A DNA stretch of 64,000 bases from Paratrimastix pyriformis (lineage: Eukaryota > Preaxostyla > Paratrimastigidae): assembly GCA_027972325.1 (NCBI GenBank), contig JAPMOS010000063.1:150280-214279 (forward strand), given 5' to 3'. Under the pieces are notes generated by a model, which did not search any database, was not told where the DNA came from, and worked only from the letters and a program-made list of their open reading frames with translations. Each line of letters opens with the position of its first letter. Position 1 is the stretch's first letter. The translations under genes were made by a program, and so were the position numbers. Positions 55,758-64,000 of the stretch are shown here, piece by piece.

Positions 55758-57529
55758 ATGAATGATCCATCAGCATCTCCGATCACATCACCCATCTGCC
55801 GTTTTCCCCCTTTCCTCCAGCGACATGCCACGCCGTGTGCTGAGCGCCGACGACATGGACGATCCGACCGCCACGATGGCCAAGACCCCCGTCACGGGTC
55901 CGCGCCCTCCTCACTGCCACCCAGTCATCATCACCACCCAGTCATCATCACCACCCAGTCATCATCACCACCCAGTCATCATCACCACCCAGTCATCATC
56001 ACCACCCAGTCATCATCACCACCCAGTCATCATCACCACCCAGTCATCATCACCACCCAGTCATCATCACCACCCAGTCATCATCACCCCGGTCATCATC
56101 ACCAGGGACAAACCTTCAGCACATTCTTTTCAGCTTCAAGAAAATCGTGGAAGAAAGCTGGCTCTTGGGGGGCGTTGTTGATCTCCACGACCTCACCCAT
56201 TGCAAACTCCATGCACCTTGGAGGCGAATACTGCGGGGCTTGGGCCAGGTACCCATAGTTGGTGGAATACATGGTGGGGGCCATCATTGGGATTGTGTTG
56301 AGAATGTAGGGGCGCTTCTTGGTGTCGTGGATGGCCGCCTGAATGTGATCTTCCACTTTCAACAGGACGGTGTCCGGCCTCAACAGCGCCATACTACCCG
56401 GTGCGATCGGCCGTGGGGCCAGTGGAGCCGCCCAAAGGTCTGCAATTTTCTCGAACGTTGCCCAAGACGGGATCTTGTTGCCATTTTGGATGAACCTGCC
56501 GGAGGTGTGATGCACGGAGGTGTGATGCACGGAGGTGTGATGCACGGAGGTGTGATGCACGGAGGTGTGATGCACGGAGGTGTGATGCACGGAGGTGTGA
56601 TGCACGGAGGTGTGATGCCGGGGTGGGGGACTGGGGTGGGGGACTGGGGGTGGGGGGGGGGGGGGGGGGGGGTGTTGTGGAGGGCACACGGACTTGATCA
56701 CTTTGTGTATTGTGTGTTTCTGTGCCTCCGTGTATTGCGAGCGGCCACGCGGCCCGCAGAGGGTCTTTAGGACCAAGTGGGTCTCGGCGTTGACCCAATA
56801 TCCATACTGGAGTGAATGGACGGGATTGTAATGGGTCATTATTGATCACACGCCCTTCACCACCCCACAGACCGCTGGGTCTTGGATGGCCTCTACTCGA
56901 GGCTTGATTTTAGCCCAGGCGGCCTCCCGGACGGCCTGTTGTGCCTCCAACTCCGATTGGGCCTCTTGGACAGGGACCGAGGGCTCGCCAGGTGTGGCCT
57001 CATCTTCCGAGGCAGACCCCTGGTTGGAAACAAGTGTGGATGGGTGATGGGGGGGGGTGATGGGGGTGATGGGGGGGGGGGGGTGATGGGGGGGGGGGGG
57101 GGGGGGGGGAGGACGCACCAGCATTGACTTGCCGTCGCTCTCCGACTGATCAGCGTCGCTCTCTGCTCCTTCGGCTTCAGCGTCCTCGGCGGCGGCGTCC
57201 TCGGCGGCCGCGTCCTCGGCGGCCGCGTCCTCGGCGGCCGCGTCCTCGGCTGCTGCTGCTTCCTTCTGATCAATGTCGGTCTGATCTGTCTCTGCGGGTA
57301 AGGTTGGTGGCGGTGCCGTTGCCGTTGGTTTGCCTGCTGATTCGAGTGATGGCGGTGAGGGAACGATTCTGTTGGGTGTGGTGTCACCGGGACAGGGTCG
57401 ATTTTTCCATTCCACTGTCCCTTTGCTGAGTTTGATACCGCGGCAGTGCTTGTGAGCTCGTTCATGGGCGTGAAGAGCGGAATGGGCAAATTGCTTCCCA
57501 CAACGGTTGCAGACGAATTTTTCTTCCAT
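52578..57529 (-). CDS. long intron-bearing gene resembling Plavaka/KDZ-type transposases
   Basis: The minus-strand ATG at 57529 starts MEEKFVCNRCGKQFAHSAL, a C2H2-type finger (CNRC ... HAHERAH), then Pro- and Ala/Glu-rich linkers. Downstream islands: PSWATFEKIADLWAAPLAPR, DHIQAAIHDTKKRPYILNTI, CPDVIVPFTIFLDETRKHDG, QPVLFGWKGDGHALPM then SWCPRCC, DPLHLFK, MGLFKKLMAQTKEELTPLEF, MEQWTRAAAFYERVLQPI, IQEFDCEAEEHMHAGIRED. Order of a zinc finger, an IVPF-DET block, a WKGD block with CxxC and a D-LH block is what I recall of Plavaka transposases. One join is exact: LEGRQ|IKVQPVLFGW across a GTCTGC donor. Introns hold minisatellites. The 3' end and several exons are uncertain. It may be a host gene rather than an active transposon. 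Confidence 0.42.
54934..54980. repeat. dispersed TTTTCCCGTTACT repeat, copy 3
   Basis: CACACTTTTCCCGTTACTCC then TTTCCTTCTTTACACGACAC, in an intron of the minus-strand gene. Confidence 0.8.
55690..55757. repeat. (TG)n tract
   Basis: About 30 TG units after a G-rich lead; AC-rich on the coding strand of the minus-strand gene. Confidence 0.95.
55918..56100. repeat. 17-bp minisatellite CAGTCATCATCACCACC
   Basis: About ten near-perfect units in an intron of the minus-strand gene. Confidence 0.95.
56505..56620. repeat. 15-bp minisatellite GGTGTGATGCACGGA
   Basis: Seven to eight perfect units, followed by G runs (56641-56673). Confidence 0.95.
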
Positions 57530-57779
57530 TCAGGAAAGAAAATATCATAGTCCAACCAGCCAGGGGAATATACCCATCCGCCGGAATGTTTTTTTTTTTT
57601 TTTGACACGGGTGGGACCTCATGTTTTTTTGTTTGTTTTTTTTGGTTTTTGGATTTCTTTTTATTTAAAAATATTTTAATCAAAATGTCTAGACACTCCG
57701 AAAAACTCACTCACTTTCTCACTCCAGAACGGCCCCAGCCCGCGATGCGTCCGACAACGAATCGCGCACAGGCAGGGAT

Positions 57780-58258
57780 GCTCCGACCACCGACAAGGTC
57801 CGGCTCCCTCGCCGCCCTCCCTCGCCCTCCCTCCCCTCGCCGCCCTCCCCTCGCCCCTCCCCCTCGCCCCTCCCTCGCCCCTCCCCTCCCTCGCCTCCCC
57901 TCGCCCCTCCCTCGCCCCTCCCTCGCCCCTCCCTCGCCCCTTCCCTCGCCCCTCCCCTCGCCCCTCCCCTCGCCCCTCCCCTCGCCCCTCCCTCGCCCCT
58001 CCCCTCGCCCCTCCCTCGCCCCTCCCCTCGCCCCTCCCCTCGCCCCTCCCCTCGCCCCTCCCCTCGCCCCTCCTCTCGCCCCTCCCTCGCCCCTCCTCGC
58101 CCCTCCTCTCGCCCCTCCCCTCGCCCCTCCCCTCGCCCCTCCCCTCGCCCCTCCCTCGCCCCTCCCCTCGCCCTCCTCTCGCCCCTCCCTCGCCCCTCCT
58201 CTCGCCCCTCCTCTCGCCCCTCGCCCTCCCCCTCGCCCCTCCCCTTGCCCCTCTTCTC
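57780..58258. repeat. CTCGCCCCTCC minisatellite
   Basis: About 40 units of 10-12 bp. Separates the start of the minus-strand finger gene (57529) from the end of the Gln-rich gene (58342). No gene is seen in 57530-58341 apart from poly-T (57588-57603) and an AT-rich patch. Confidence 0.95.
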
Positions 58259-58341
58259 CTTCTCATATTCCGGAAACCGAGCCCGTGGGCTCGTAAAAGG
58301 GAACACGAGAAGAACGAAATCACCCATGCGGTCTTCACTTT

Positions 58342-61300
58342 TCACCTTCGTTGAACGAAGCCCGGTGGCAACGGAACAGCCCCGGTTGGCAACAGGAACC
58401 CGAGCGGCACCGGCATTCCACGCATCTGGCCGGGACCCTGCATCGTCTGGCCGGCCTGGCTCCAGGGCTGCTGCTGCTGCATCTGGGGCTGCAGCATCTG
58501 GGGCTGCAGCATCTGGGGCTGCAGCATCTGGGGCTGCAGCATCTGGGGCTGCTGCATCTGGGGCTGCTGCTGCTGCTGCTGCTGCATCTGGGGCTGCTGC
58601 TGCTGCATCTGGGGCTGCTGCTGCTGCATCTGGGGCTGCTGCTGCTGCATCTGGGGCTGCTGCTGCTGCATCTGGGGCTGCTGCTGCTGCATCTGGGGCT
58701 GCTGCTGCTGCATCTGGGGCTGCTGCTGCTGCATCTGGCCGGCCTGGCTCCCGGGCTGCTGCTGGGCCTGCTCGATCAAACCGCTGCGCTTTTTCAGCGC
58801 ATCGCACAGGTCGGCAACGCCAACTTCCAGGCGCGGCTTCTTCTGTGACTGGGGATCGCCATCTGTTTCCTTCTCGGCCGAACGGGTCTTCCCCGCAGCG
58901 GCCTTCGCGGCCTTCGCAGCGGCCTTCGCAGCGGCCTTCGGAGCAACGACTGGCTGGTGGCCCGCCAGGTATTGGCCCAGACGACGTGTGTGTGTGTGTG
59001 ATACTATTTCGACTGCCAGTAACTGCGCGCAAAACACAGAAAACTGAAACAGAGGAAAATCCGTTAATCCGGTCGAAACCGGCGGGTAACATGCCGACCT
59101 AAACCCCTTCAGGGGTAGGCGTACAGACGGCATGGCGGGAAAGAGAGAGACTGGAATATCGCCGGGAAACAGAATCGTTCAAACACTTGAGCAATCAAAA
59201 GGAACATCATCAAAAGAAAGAACGGGGCCAGTAGGGGGACAAAGGGATCCAACACTGAGACACGGGACAAGAAGAACAAAAAAAAAGGGGGGGCGAAGGA
59301 TGCAAAAGACAGTTAGAACGAAAAATATTCCCAAACCCAGCCTGTGGGGGCGGCGGAACCCATCCACCATGACCTACCACCTCGGTAGGACAGGCGTACT
59401 GGGCCCCTGATCCACCATCCCCATTCTCGTAGCTCCCTTCCCAAATGCCCACGGTTGGCAACAGGCGAGAGGTCGGAGTGGCTGATCTTCGGAGGCACGG
59501 CAGAAGCGGCATGGTCGGGCGTCGAGGTAGCACGAGCGGGCGCAGCAGGCACAGCAGACAATGGAGACACACCAGCAGGGACAACAACCGGGGCAACAGC
59601 GGCAGCAACAGGAACCAGAACAGGGGCAGGGGCATGGGTAGGGGCAGGGGCATGTGCAGGTGCAGTTGCAGGGGCAGGTGCAGGTGCAGGTGCAGGTGCA
59701 GGTGCAGGTGCTGTTGCTGTTGCCAGAGCATGAGCCGCAGTCGGAGCCGGAACAGGTGCCGGCTTGGCAAATGGATTCGCCAAGGTGAGAGGTGCTCTTG
59801 GGACAGCGGAAGAGGCAAACGGATTGCTGGAAGAAGGGGAACGGGCTCTCTCCTTCTTCCCCGCTGGACGATCGCCATCGATGATCGGGTGGCGAGTTCC
59901 ACCTCCACCTCCAAGTTGCTTTGGACCACGGACGTAGTCTCCCCAACAGATAGGAGGACTCGTTCTGGCGGTGTGCGGTGTTTGTCCACAGACGAGCCGC
60001 GCGATGATTCTTGTGGCACGTGGCAGTCGAAAGTTCGCACATTCGATTGCTGGAACAATAAAGCCCCAAGAAGTTGGAAAATAAACTGGCTGATCGCTTC
60101 AGGCTGCTTCTTCGGATTGTCCTCCAGCAGTGCGTTCGATGATCTCATAGCGTGGGGCCCGGTGCTCATTGACGACCAATGAACTGAAGAGCTTCATAAG
60201 CTCCAAACGCATCCAAGGAGAGAGCTTGTCCAATGGAGCTGAAGAGGGGGACCACAGATGCCGACCCAACTCATCTTGAAGATACTCTACCATAGGGTCG
60301 TCACGACTAAGGATCTCGGCGTGATCCATAATAAAGTTGGAATCTTCCTTACTGAGCTCGTCATGCTCAGTTGATGGCCAGAAACGGGCGGAACGCGGAG
60401 AACGTGTAACGCCGAGACTTCAACCGGGGGACCAGACGACGGCCAAGCTCCTTGTCTGCAAGGACTTCCCGAGCCCATGCCACAAGTTGAGGCTGCGGCA
60501 AAGCGCTGGTCTGCTCTTGCTCTCCCGTGGTCGTTGTTGCAGTCGCTTTGAGAGCGACCGCGCGCGCGATGTCCGCTTTTAACGGAACATCTGCGTCATC
60601 CTTGAACAGCTTCACCAGCCCAGCGATCTATTTGTCGAATGGAAGAGGTTATTGACCGATCGCTTGTGTGCGCAGACCACCACACCTGGCGGGCAACCTG
60701 CTTCGCCGAGCTTGGCCCCACGGAAGTTGGCGGCCTCGCCTGCTGGGATGCACGTGGAGGGCGTCATCTTCTCCAGAAAGGCATCGAAGGTCTTGTTTTC
60801 TTCGCCGGTGCGCTCCTTCGACAGGATGCCGGTCCTCCAGTCGTTTACCTAAATTTTTTTTTTTTGGGGGGGGATGGAGGAGGAGGAGGAGGGGGATGGA
60901 GATTCAATGAATCTCTGTGGGACTCCATGGCGTGCGCAGGGAGGCCGGGTTTCCACGGACGACTGCTGTCAACTCGACGGCAACCAGCTGCCGGGTGACC
61001 CGCGGGATGATCCTCTGGGCCTGGGCGAGGGCATCGTCAACGCCGATCGGCCCAAACGGCACGGTACGCGGAGGCCGGGCGCCGTGCGGCTTCTCATTGT
61101 CCGGCCAGGCAACACCGAGGAGGTACTTTGCCTAAGTGCGCAGCAGTGCAACAAACTGGAAGCGGTCTGCGATGAGCAAACCTTGGCAGACAGTGCCTGC
61201 CTGAGCTTTTACACTCTTCGGGCGTGAGCCTATTCAACAACAGAACGAGCTCGTCATGTCTTTCAGCCGCTTTTTTTTCATGCTCCCTTATCTCCTCCAC

Positions 61301-61363
61301 GATTTTTGTCGCCTGCCGTGCAAACGCCGTTTCAATACAAGTGATCAGCTGGTCGATGTCCAT
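58342..61363 (-). pseudogene. Gln-rich multi-exon host gene split by retroposon copy E
   Basis: Candidate start ATG at 61363 (MDIDQLITCIETAFARQATK, helical). Later exons include DDALAQAQRIIPRVTRQLVA, WRTGILSKERTGEENKTFDA and MKLFKDDADVPLKADIARAV. The last exon is interrupted after ADKELGRRL by copy E and resumes, in frame once one copy of the 10-bp duplication is counted, as GQYLAGHQPVVAPKAAAK. It then has QKKPRLEVGVADLCDALKKR, a long Gln tract in which QMQQQQP recurs, and a Pro/Gly-rich end at 58342. Gln-rich tails of this sort occur in transcription cofactors; that is only a hint. As read, the retroposon would truncate the protein unless spliced around. Confidence 0.5.
58987..60431 (-). mobile_element. 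retroposon family 2, copy E
   Basis: Flanked by CCAGACGACG (58977-58986 and 60432-60441). Minus orientation: 5' end near 60431, 3' hairpin (CCGGT-TTCG-ACCGG) at about 59070-59085, then ATAGTATC and an AC tail at 58987-58997. It is closely related to copy D but lost the start codon (GGCCATCAACTGAGC where D has GGCCATGGAGATCGCAACTG) and lacks the LTR insertion. The C-terminal WGWWIRGPVRLSYRGG is intact. Confidence 0.87.
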
Positions 61364-61467
61364 TGTGCAGCGCAGAAACCCCGAGCGAAAATTACCCACT
61401 TCTCCCGCCATTTTGTTTTTCGAGCAACCCTCACTCACTCTCCCTCTTTCTCTGTTCTCTTGTAGCC

Positions 61468-61968
61468 ATGGACGCTCCTTGTGTCATCCAGGGTGAGTAC
61501 CAGTTCGATCAGCAGCCTGCTCGCGAGTCTGGAGTTGTTCTTTTGATCAAGTCCATTACACATGTTTTTTGCTTGCCCTCTCTAGGTGGGCTCCCACTTT
61601 TCTGTGATTCTCTTGGTAACTTTTTTGGCCACCTTGCTCTTTGGCAGAAGGATAACATCCTTGACATCTCTGGCCTCCTGTTTGTGGCAAACTGCACTGG
61701 TAGCCTTCTGCTCTTCCCGAACGCTACAGGTTTGTTTGATTTCGATCAGGCGGTGTCGGTTGGTAAACCAGCTTCGGTTTTTAGTTCTTCACATTCATTC
61801 TGGACTCAGACATCCCGCCTATCTCGGGCCATGTCGTCGTTTTGCACTTCCTCCTCTGATACGTCCATCTTTTTTTTTTGCGTAGGTGCACTCTTTCATC
61901 TGAATGCCTGCTTCGTGCCTTCCAACCTGCGACCGCACTGGCTCGCCCTGGATCCTGGATCCTGGTAG
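61468..61968 (+). CDS. small three-exon protein of unknown function
   Basis: ATG at 61468 after CTTGTAGCC gives MDAPCVIQGEYQFDQQPARE. The preferred model removes about 61532-61648 (GTTGTTC ... TTGGCAG) and 61731-61885 (GTTTGTT ... TGCGTAG), giving KDNILDISGLLFVANCTG, then LLLFPNATG and ALFHLNACFVPS. The stop is at 61966-61968 and the product about 80 residues. Acceptors have strong poly-T tracts. It lies 104 bp from the divergent Gln-rich gene start. No family is recognised; the alternating hydrophobic pattern looks like a small beta-barrel. Confidence 0.42.
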   Translation: MDAPCVIQGEYQFDQQPARESGVVLLIKSITHVFCLPSLGGLPLFCDSLGNFFGHLALWQKDNILDISGLLFVANCTGSLLLFPNATGLFDFDQAVSVGKPASVFSSSHSFWTQTSRLSRAMSSFCTSSSDTSIFFFCVGALFHLNACFVPSNLRPHWLALDPGSW

Positions 61969-63422
61969 TATTCTCTTGCTTTTGTGGGGAAATGAACTGG
62001 TCTGAGATCTTTTCGCCTTCAAGGAGTCCGGTTCCGAACGCTTTGTCATAGGTTTGACGCCCCAGTGAAAAGAGTTTTATAAAAAGCTGTAGAATCCCTT
62101 CCTGAACATCTGGACATTGTCCCTGCCGACCCGGACCACCGGACCACGTCGTCGTCATGGTTTCTGTTTTGCCCTTCCTCTTGCTGGTGTTCCTTCATTT
62201 CTTCTGTTCTTTCTTCGGTTCTTAGATGGTGTAGCATGTTCGTCATTCTATCTCGATGGTTCGGCTTCCTTCATGTTCACGCCCTGCTTGTGGCTCCTCT
62301 TCTCCTAACTTGTAATTGCTGGAGTCGAATAAACGTGGTACACACTTTTTTTTCACCTCAACATCTCTCGGGGAGGGTGGGTGGTGGTGAGAGGGGGACT
62401 GTGCTTGCGAAGGCAAAAAATCAGGCAAAAATTGGGGGCAGAAAAAAATAGATCTGCGATATCGTGCGGCCGGCATTGGCCTTCGAAACTGTCATCAATC
62501 GGTAGAGGGTTCTTGGATGACGGGTTCTCTGCTCTTTCGATGGCGAACAGGGTCCTGGGTGCCTCTGAAACCCACCTCCAAGTCAGCCCCTATCTCGGGG
62601 ACTCGCCACACTGTCCGTCCAACCGCCAGTCTGTTTCAGTGTGGCCGACAGTGTAGAAACTCGCCTGTGCAGAGTGCCAAAAGACAGTCTGCCACACCCT
62701 GCCGCCGTCACTCTGTTTCAGAGTACCGTTTGGACGCCGTCGAGGACTGGTAGGGGTACGCGGTCGCCGGGTCGTGGGCCGGGCTGCATGGAGGTCAGGG
62801 ATGGGAGGTAGAGGGAAAGTGAGCGGGGAAACGCCAGCAAGGGGTGGGCAGGAGGGGCAGGAGGATCCGCGGTTGCGAACATGTGGAGGCCTGCGGCAGG
62901 AGATACAGGCGGGTGGGGGCCCGATGTGCGGGATTGGCTGATGAGGCGCGAGATGAGATGTTGATGGCGTTGGGAATGATTCAGAATGAAAGGCAGCCTA
63001 GGAGGAGGCTAACCACAGTCGAGAAGATTTCACAAAACGGAGTGTACTCTGAAGACGTGTACGAGTCTCGGCGACATTTCAGATGAGGACATCTCCGAAA
63101 CAAGGCAAACAGTGAGTCAGTCTCGTGGAAAGAAGAATAGATCTGTGTCTATGTGGTAACTGGTGCACGAGAAAAAGAGAAAAGTGAGATTCCTATCCGT
63201 TCAAAATGGAAAAACGGACCTGCCGCCAACAAGGAAAACCCGAAACAAACTCACAGAAACAAAAGATTAGCCAGAAAAGAAGATCTGTCAACGGCAGCGT
63301 CGTCGAAAAATGACGCGCTCAAAAGGTTTTAAAAAATATCCACGGGGTTCTATCCAGCGTTCTTCTCAACGAGCAGAGCATAGCCGGTACAACCACGGCG
63401 TGCATGGCAGTGTTTTGTTCGA
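61969..63422. other. no confident gene; short frames only
   Basis: A minus-strand frame at 62046-62246 (DDDVVRWSG) and a plus-strand frame at 62844-63086 are open but unremarkable. 62560-62730 contains several CTGTTTCAG and GACAGTG words in inverted arrangement. 63100-63300 is purine-rich. Nothing is claimed. Confidence 0.35.
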
Positions 63423-63860
63423 TTGTTGGTGGGGGACGGGGTCCACTTCCTCGACTTGGTGGTGTCTGAGCCGCTGGCCATCAGCAACGACGCCGCCGCC
63501 AAGGAGGGGAGGCTGCCGGCTGCCGCCGAGGGCCGCAAGTTCAGGCTCTACGAGGAGTGGCGGAAGACCAACAAGGGCACCCTCTGGCCCTTCGGCCTCA
63601 CGGTCGTGGGGCAGATGGGGCCTCAGGCGGAGCGCTTCCTGGAGATGATCGAGGAGGTGCACCGCAAGGCCGAGCGCTCGTTCAGCAAGTCGTTCTGGCG
63701 CGCCCGCATCGCAGCGGCGCTGGCCCGCTGGAGCACTGCCATGGAGATGGGATGGGCCCGCGAGGCGACGCGCCTGCACAAGAGCCTGAGACTGTCCTGC
63801 ATCAACGTGGACGAGGACGAGGACGCAGTGGCCCGAGACCCCAACGCGGTGGACGGGTAA
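63423..63860 (+). pseudogene. LINE C-terminal domain fragment
   Basis: Frame with FLDLVVSEPLAISNDAAA, then KFRLYEEWRKTN, LWPFGLTVVGQMGPQAERFL and ARIAAALARWSTAM. The order D-VV-P, A/K-Y, P-F-T-G-G and an Ala-rich helix is that of the region behind the RT domain in several non-LTR retrotransposons. It begins abruptly after low-complexity sequence and has no start or upstream RT, so it is a 5'-truncated relic. It stops at 63860. Confidence 0.5.
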
Positions 63861-64000
63861 AGAGCGAGTTTTCTCTTCGATCTTGAAGTTTTCCTCTCTC
63901 TCCGGCGTTTGCTTCTATTCCCCGGGCCAACACGTTTATCATCGATTGTTCGGCTTCCACTCTCATGGTGTACCTTCTTGTCTCCCTGTTCGCAAGATGA

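Noticed and set aside
55918-56620. Possible CRISPR-like arrays at 55.9 and 56.5 kb
   Set aside because: Units are 15-17 bp, contiguous and without unique spacers; they are minisatellites in introns of a eukaryotic gene.

Overview
The window reads as a GC-rich nuclear genome segment of a microbial eukaryote. Host genes are packed closely: one pair of div­ergent start codons is 43 bp apart and another 77 bp apart. They are split by many short spliceosomal introns, mostly 43-310 nt. The gene set includes an Sm-B snRNP protein, a makorin ubiquitin ligase, a BRCT protein, an F-box/LRR-like protein and a eukaryotic RNAi-type RNA-dependent RNA polymerase. The species cannot be named from sequence alone. 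The introns have an unusual shared 5' splice site, CAG|GTCTG or AG|GTYYG, instead of GTRAGT.

Layout. 0.3-24.5 kb is host sequence: a small minus-strand gene; a geranylgeranyl-reductase-like flavoprotein; a 9-kb RdRP gene with 16 introns, one of them 1.66 kb and full of repeat and LINE debris; a small possibly myristoylated protein; Sm-B; a tRNA-binding EMAPII/Arc1-like protein; makorin; a three-BRCT protein; and an F-box/LRR-like protein. 24.5-42 kb is a transposon nest. It holds a degenerate tyrosine-recombinase fragment, a cluster of three compact ORFs of unknown kind, an 8.3-kb DIRS-type retrotransposon inserted in the third of them, and three near-identical 1.46-kb retroposons, one of them inside the DIRS element. 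42-46.9 kb holds minisatellites and a poorly resolved minus-strand gene. 46.9-50 kb is a diverged copy of the same retroposon family, itself interrupted by a short gag-protease LTR element. 50-57.5 kb holds an unresolved plus-strand gene and a long intron-bearing minus-strand gene resembling Plavaka/KDZ transposases. 58.3-61.4 kb is a glutamine-rich host gene split by another retroposon copy. 61.5-64 kb holds a small gene, sparse sequence and a LINE C-terminal fragment.

The strongest candidate for something undescribed is the retroposon family, copies A-E plus a truncated copy F. Each full copy encodes one two-domain protein: a helical N-terminal domain, a Pro/Ala-rich linker and a C-terminal domain with the motif GWWIR. 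Four of the five full copies have clear 10-bp target-site duplications; the fifth has an 11-bp one in repetitive DNA. The 3' end carries a covarying UUCG-type hairpin followed by an AC- or AACA-repeat tail. No reverse transcriptase is present in these units, so they look like non-autonomous, LINE-mobilised elements that encode a protein. Nested insertions give a relative timeline: the retroposon entered the DIRS element, and the LTR element entered retroposon D, whose sister copy E still shows the empty site.

Gene models were built by hand from reading frames and splice signals. For Sm-B, EMAPII-like, makorin and the BRCT gene the summed exon lengths are exact multiples of three. For the flavoprotein and RdRP the sums are off by exactly the one and two single-base frame breaks located in the exons, so those breaks may be sequencing indels.
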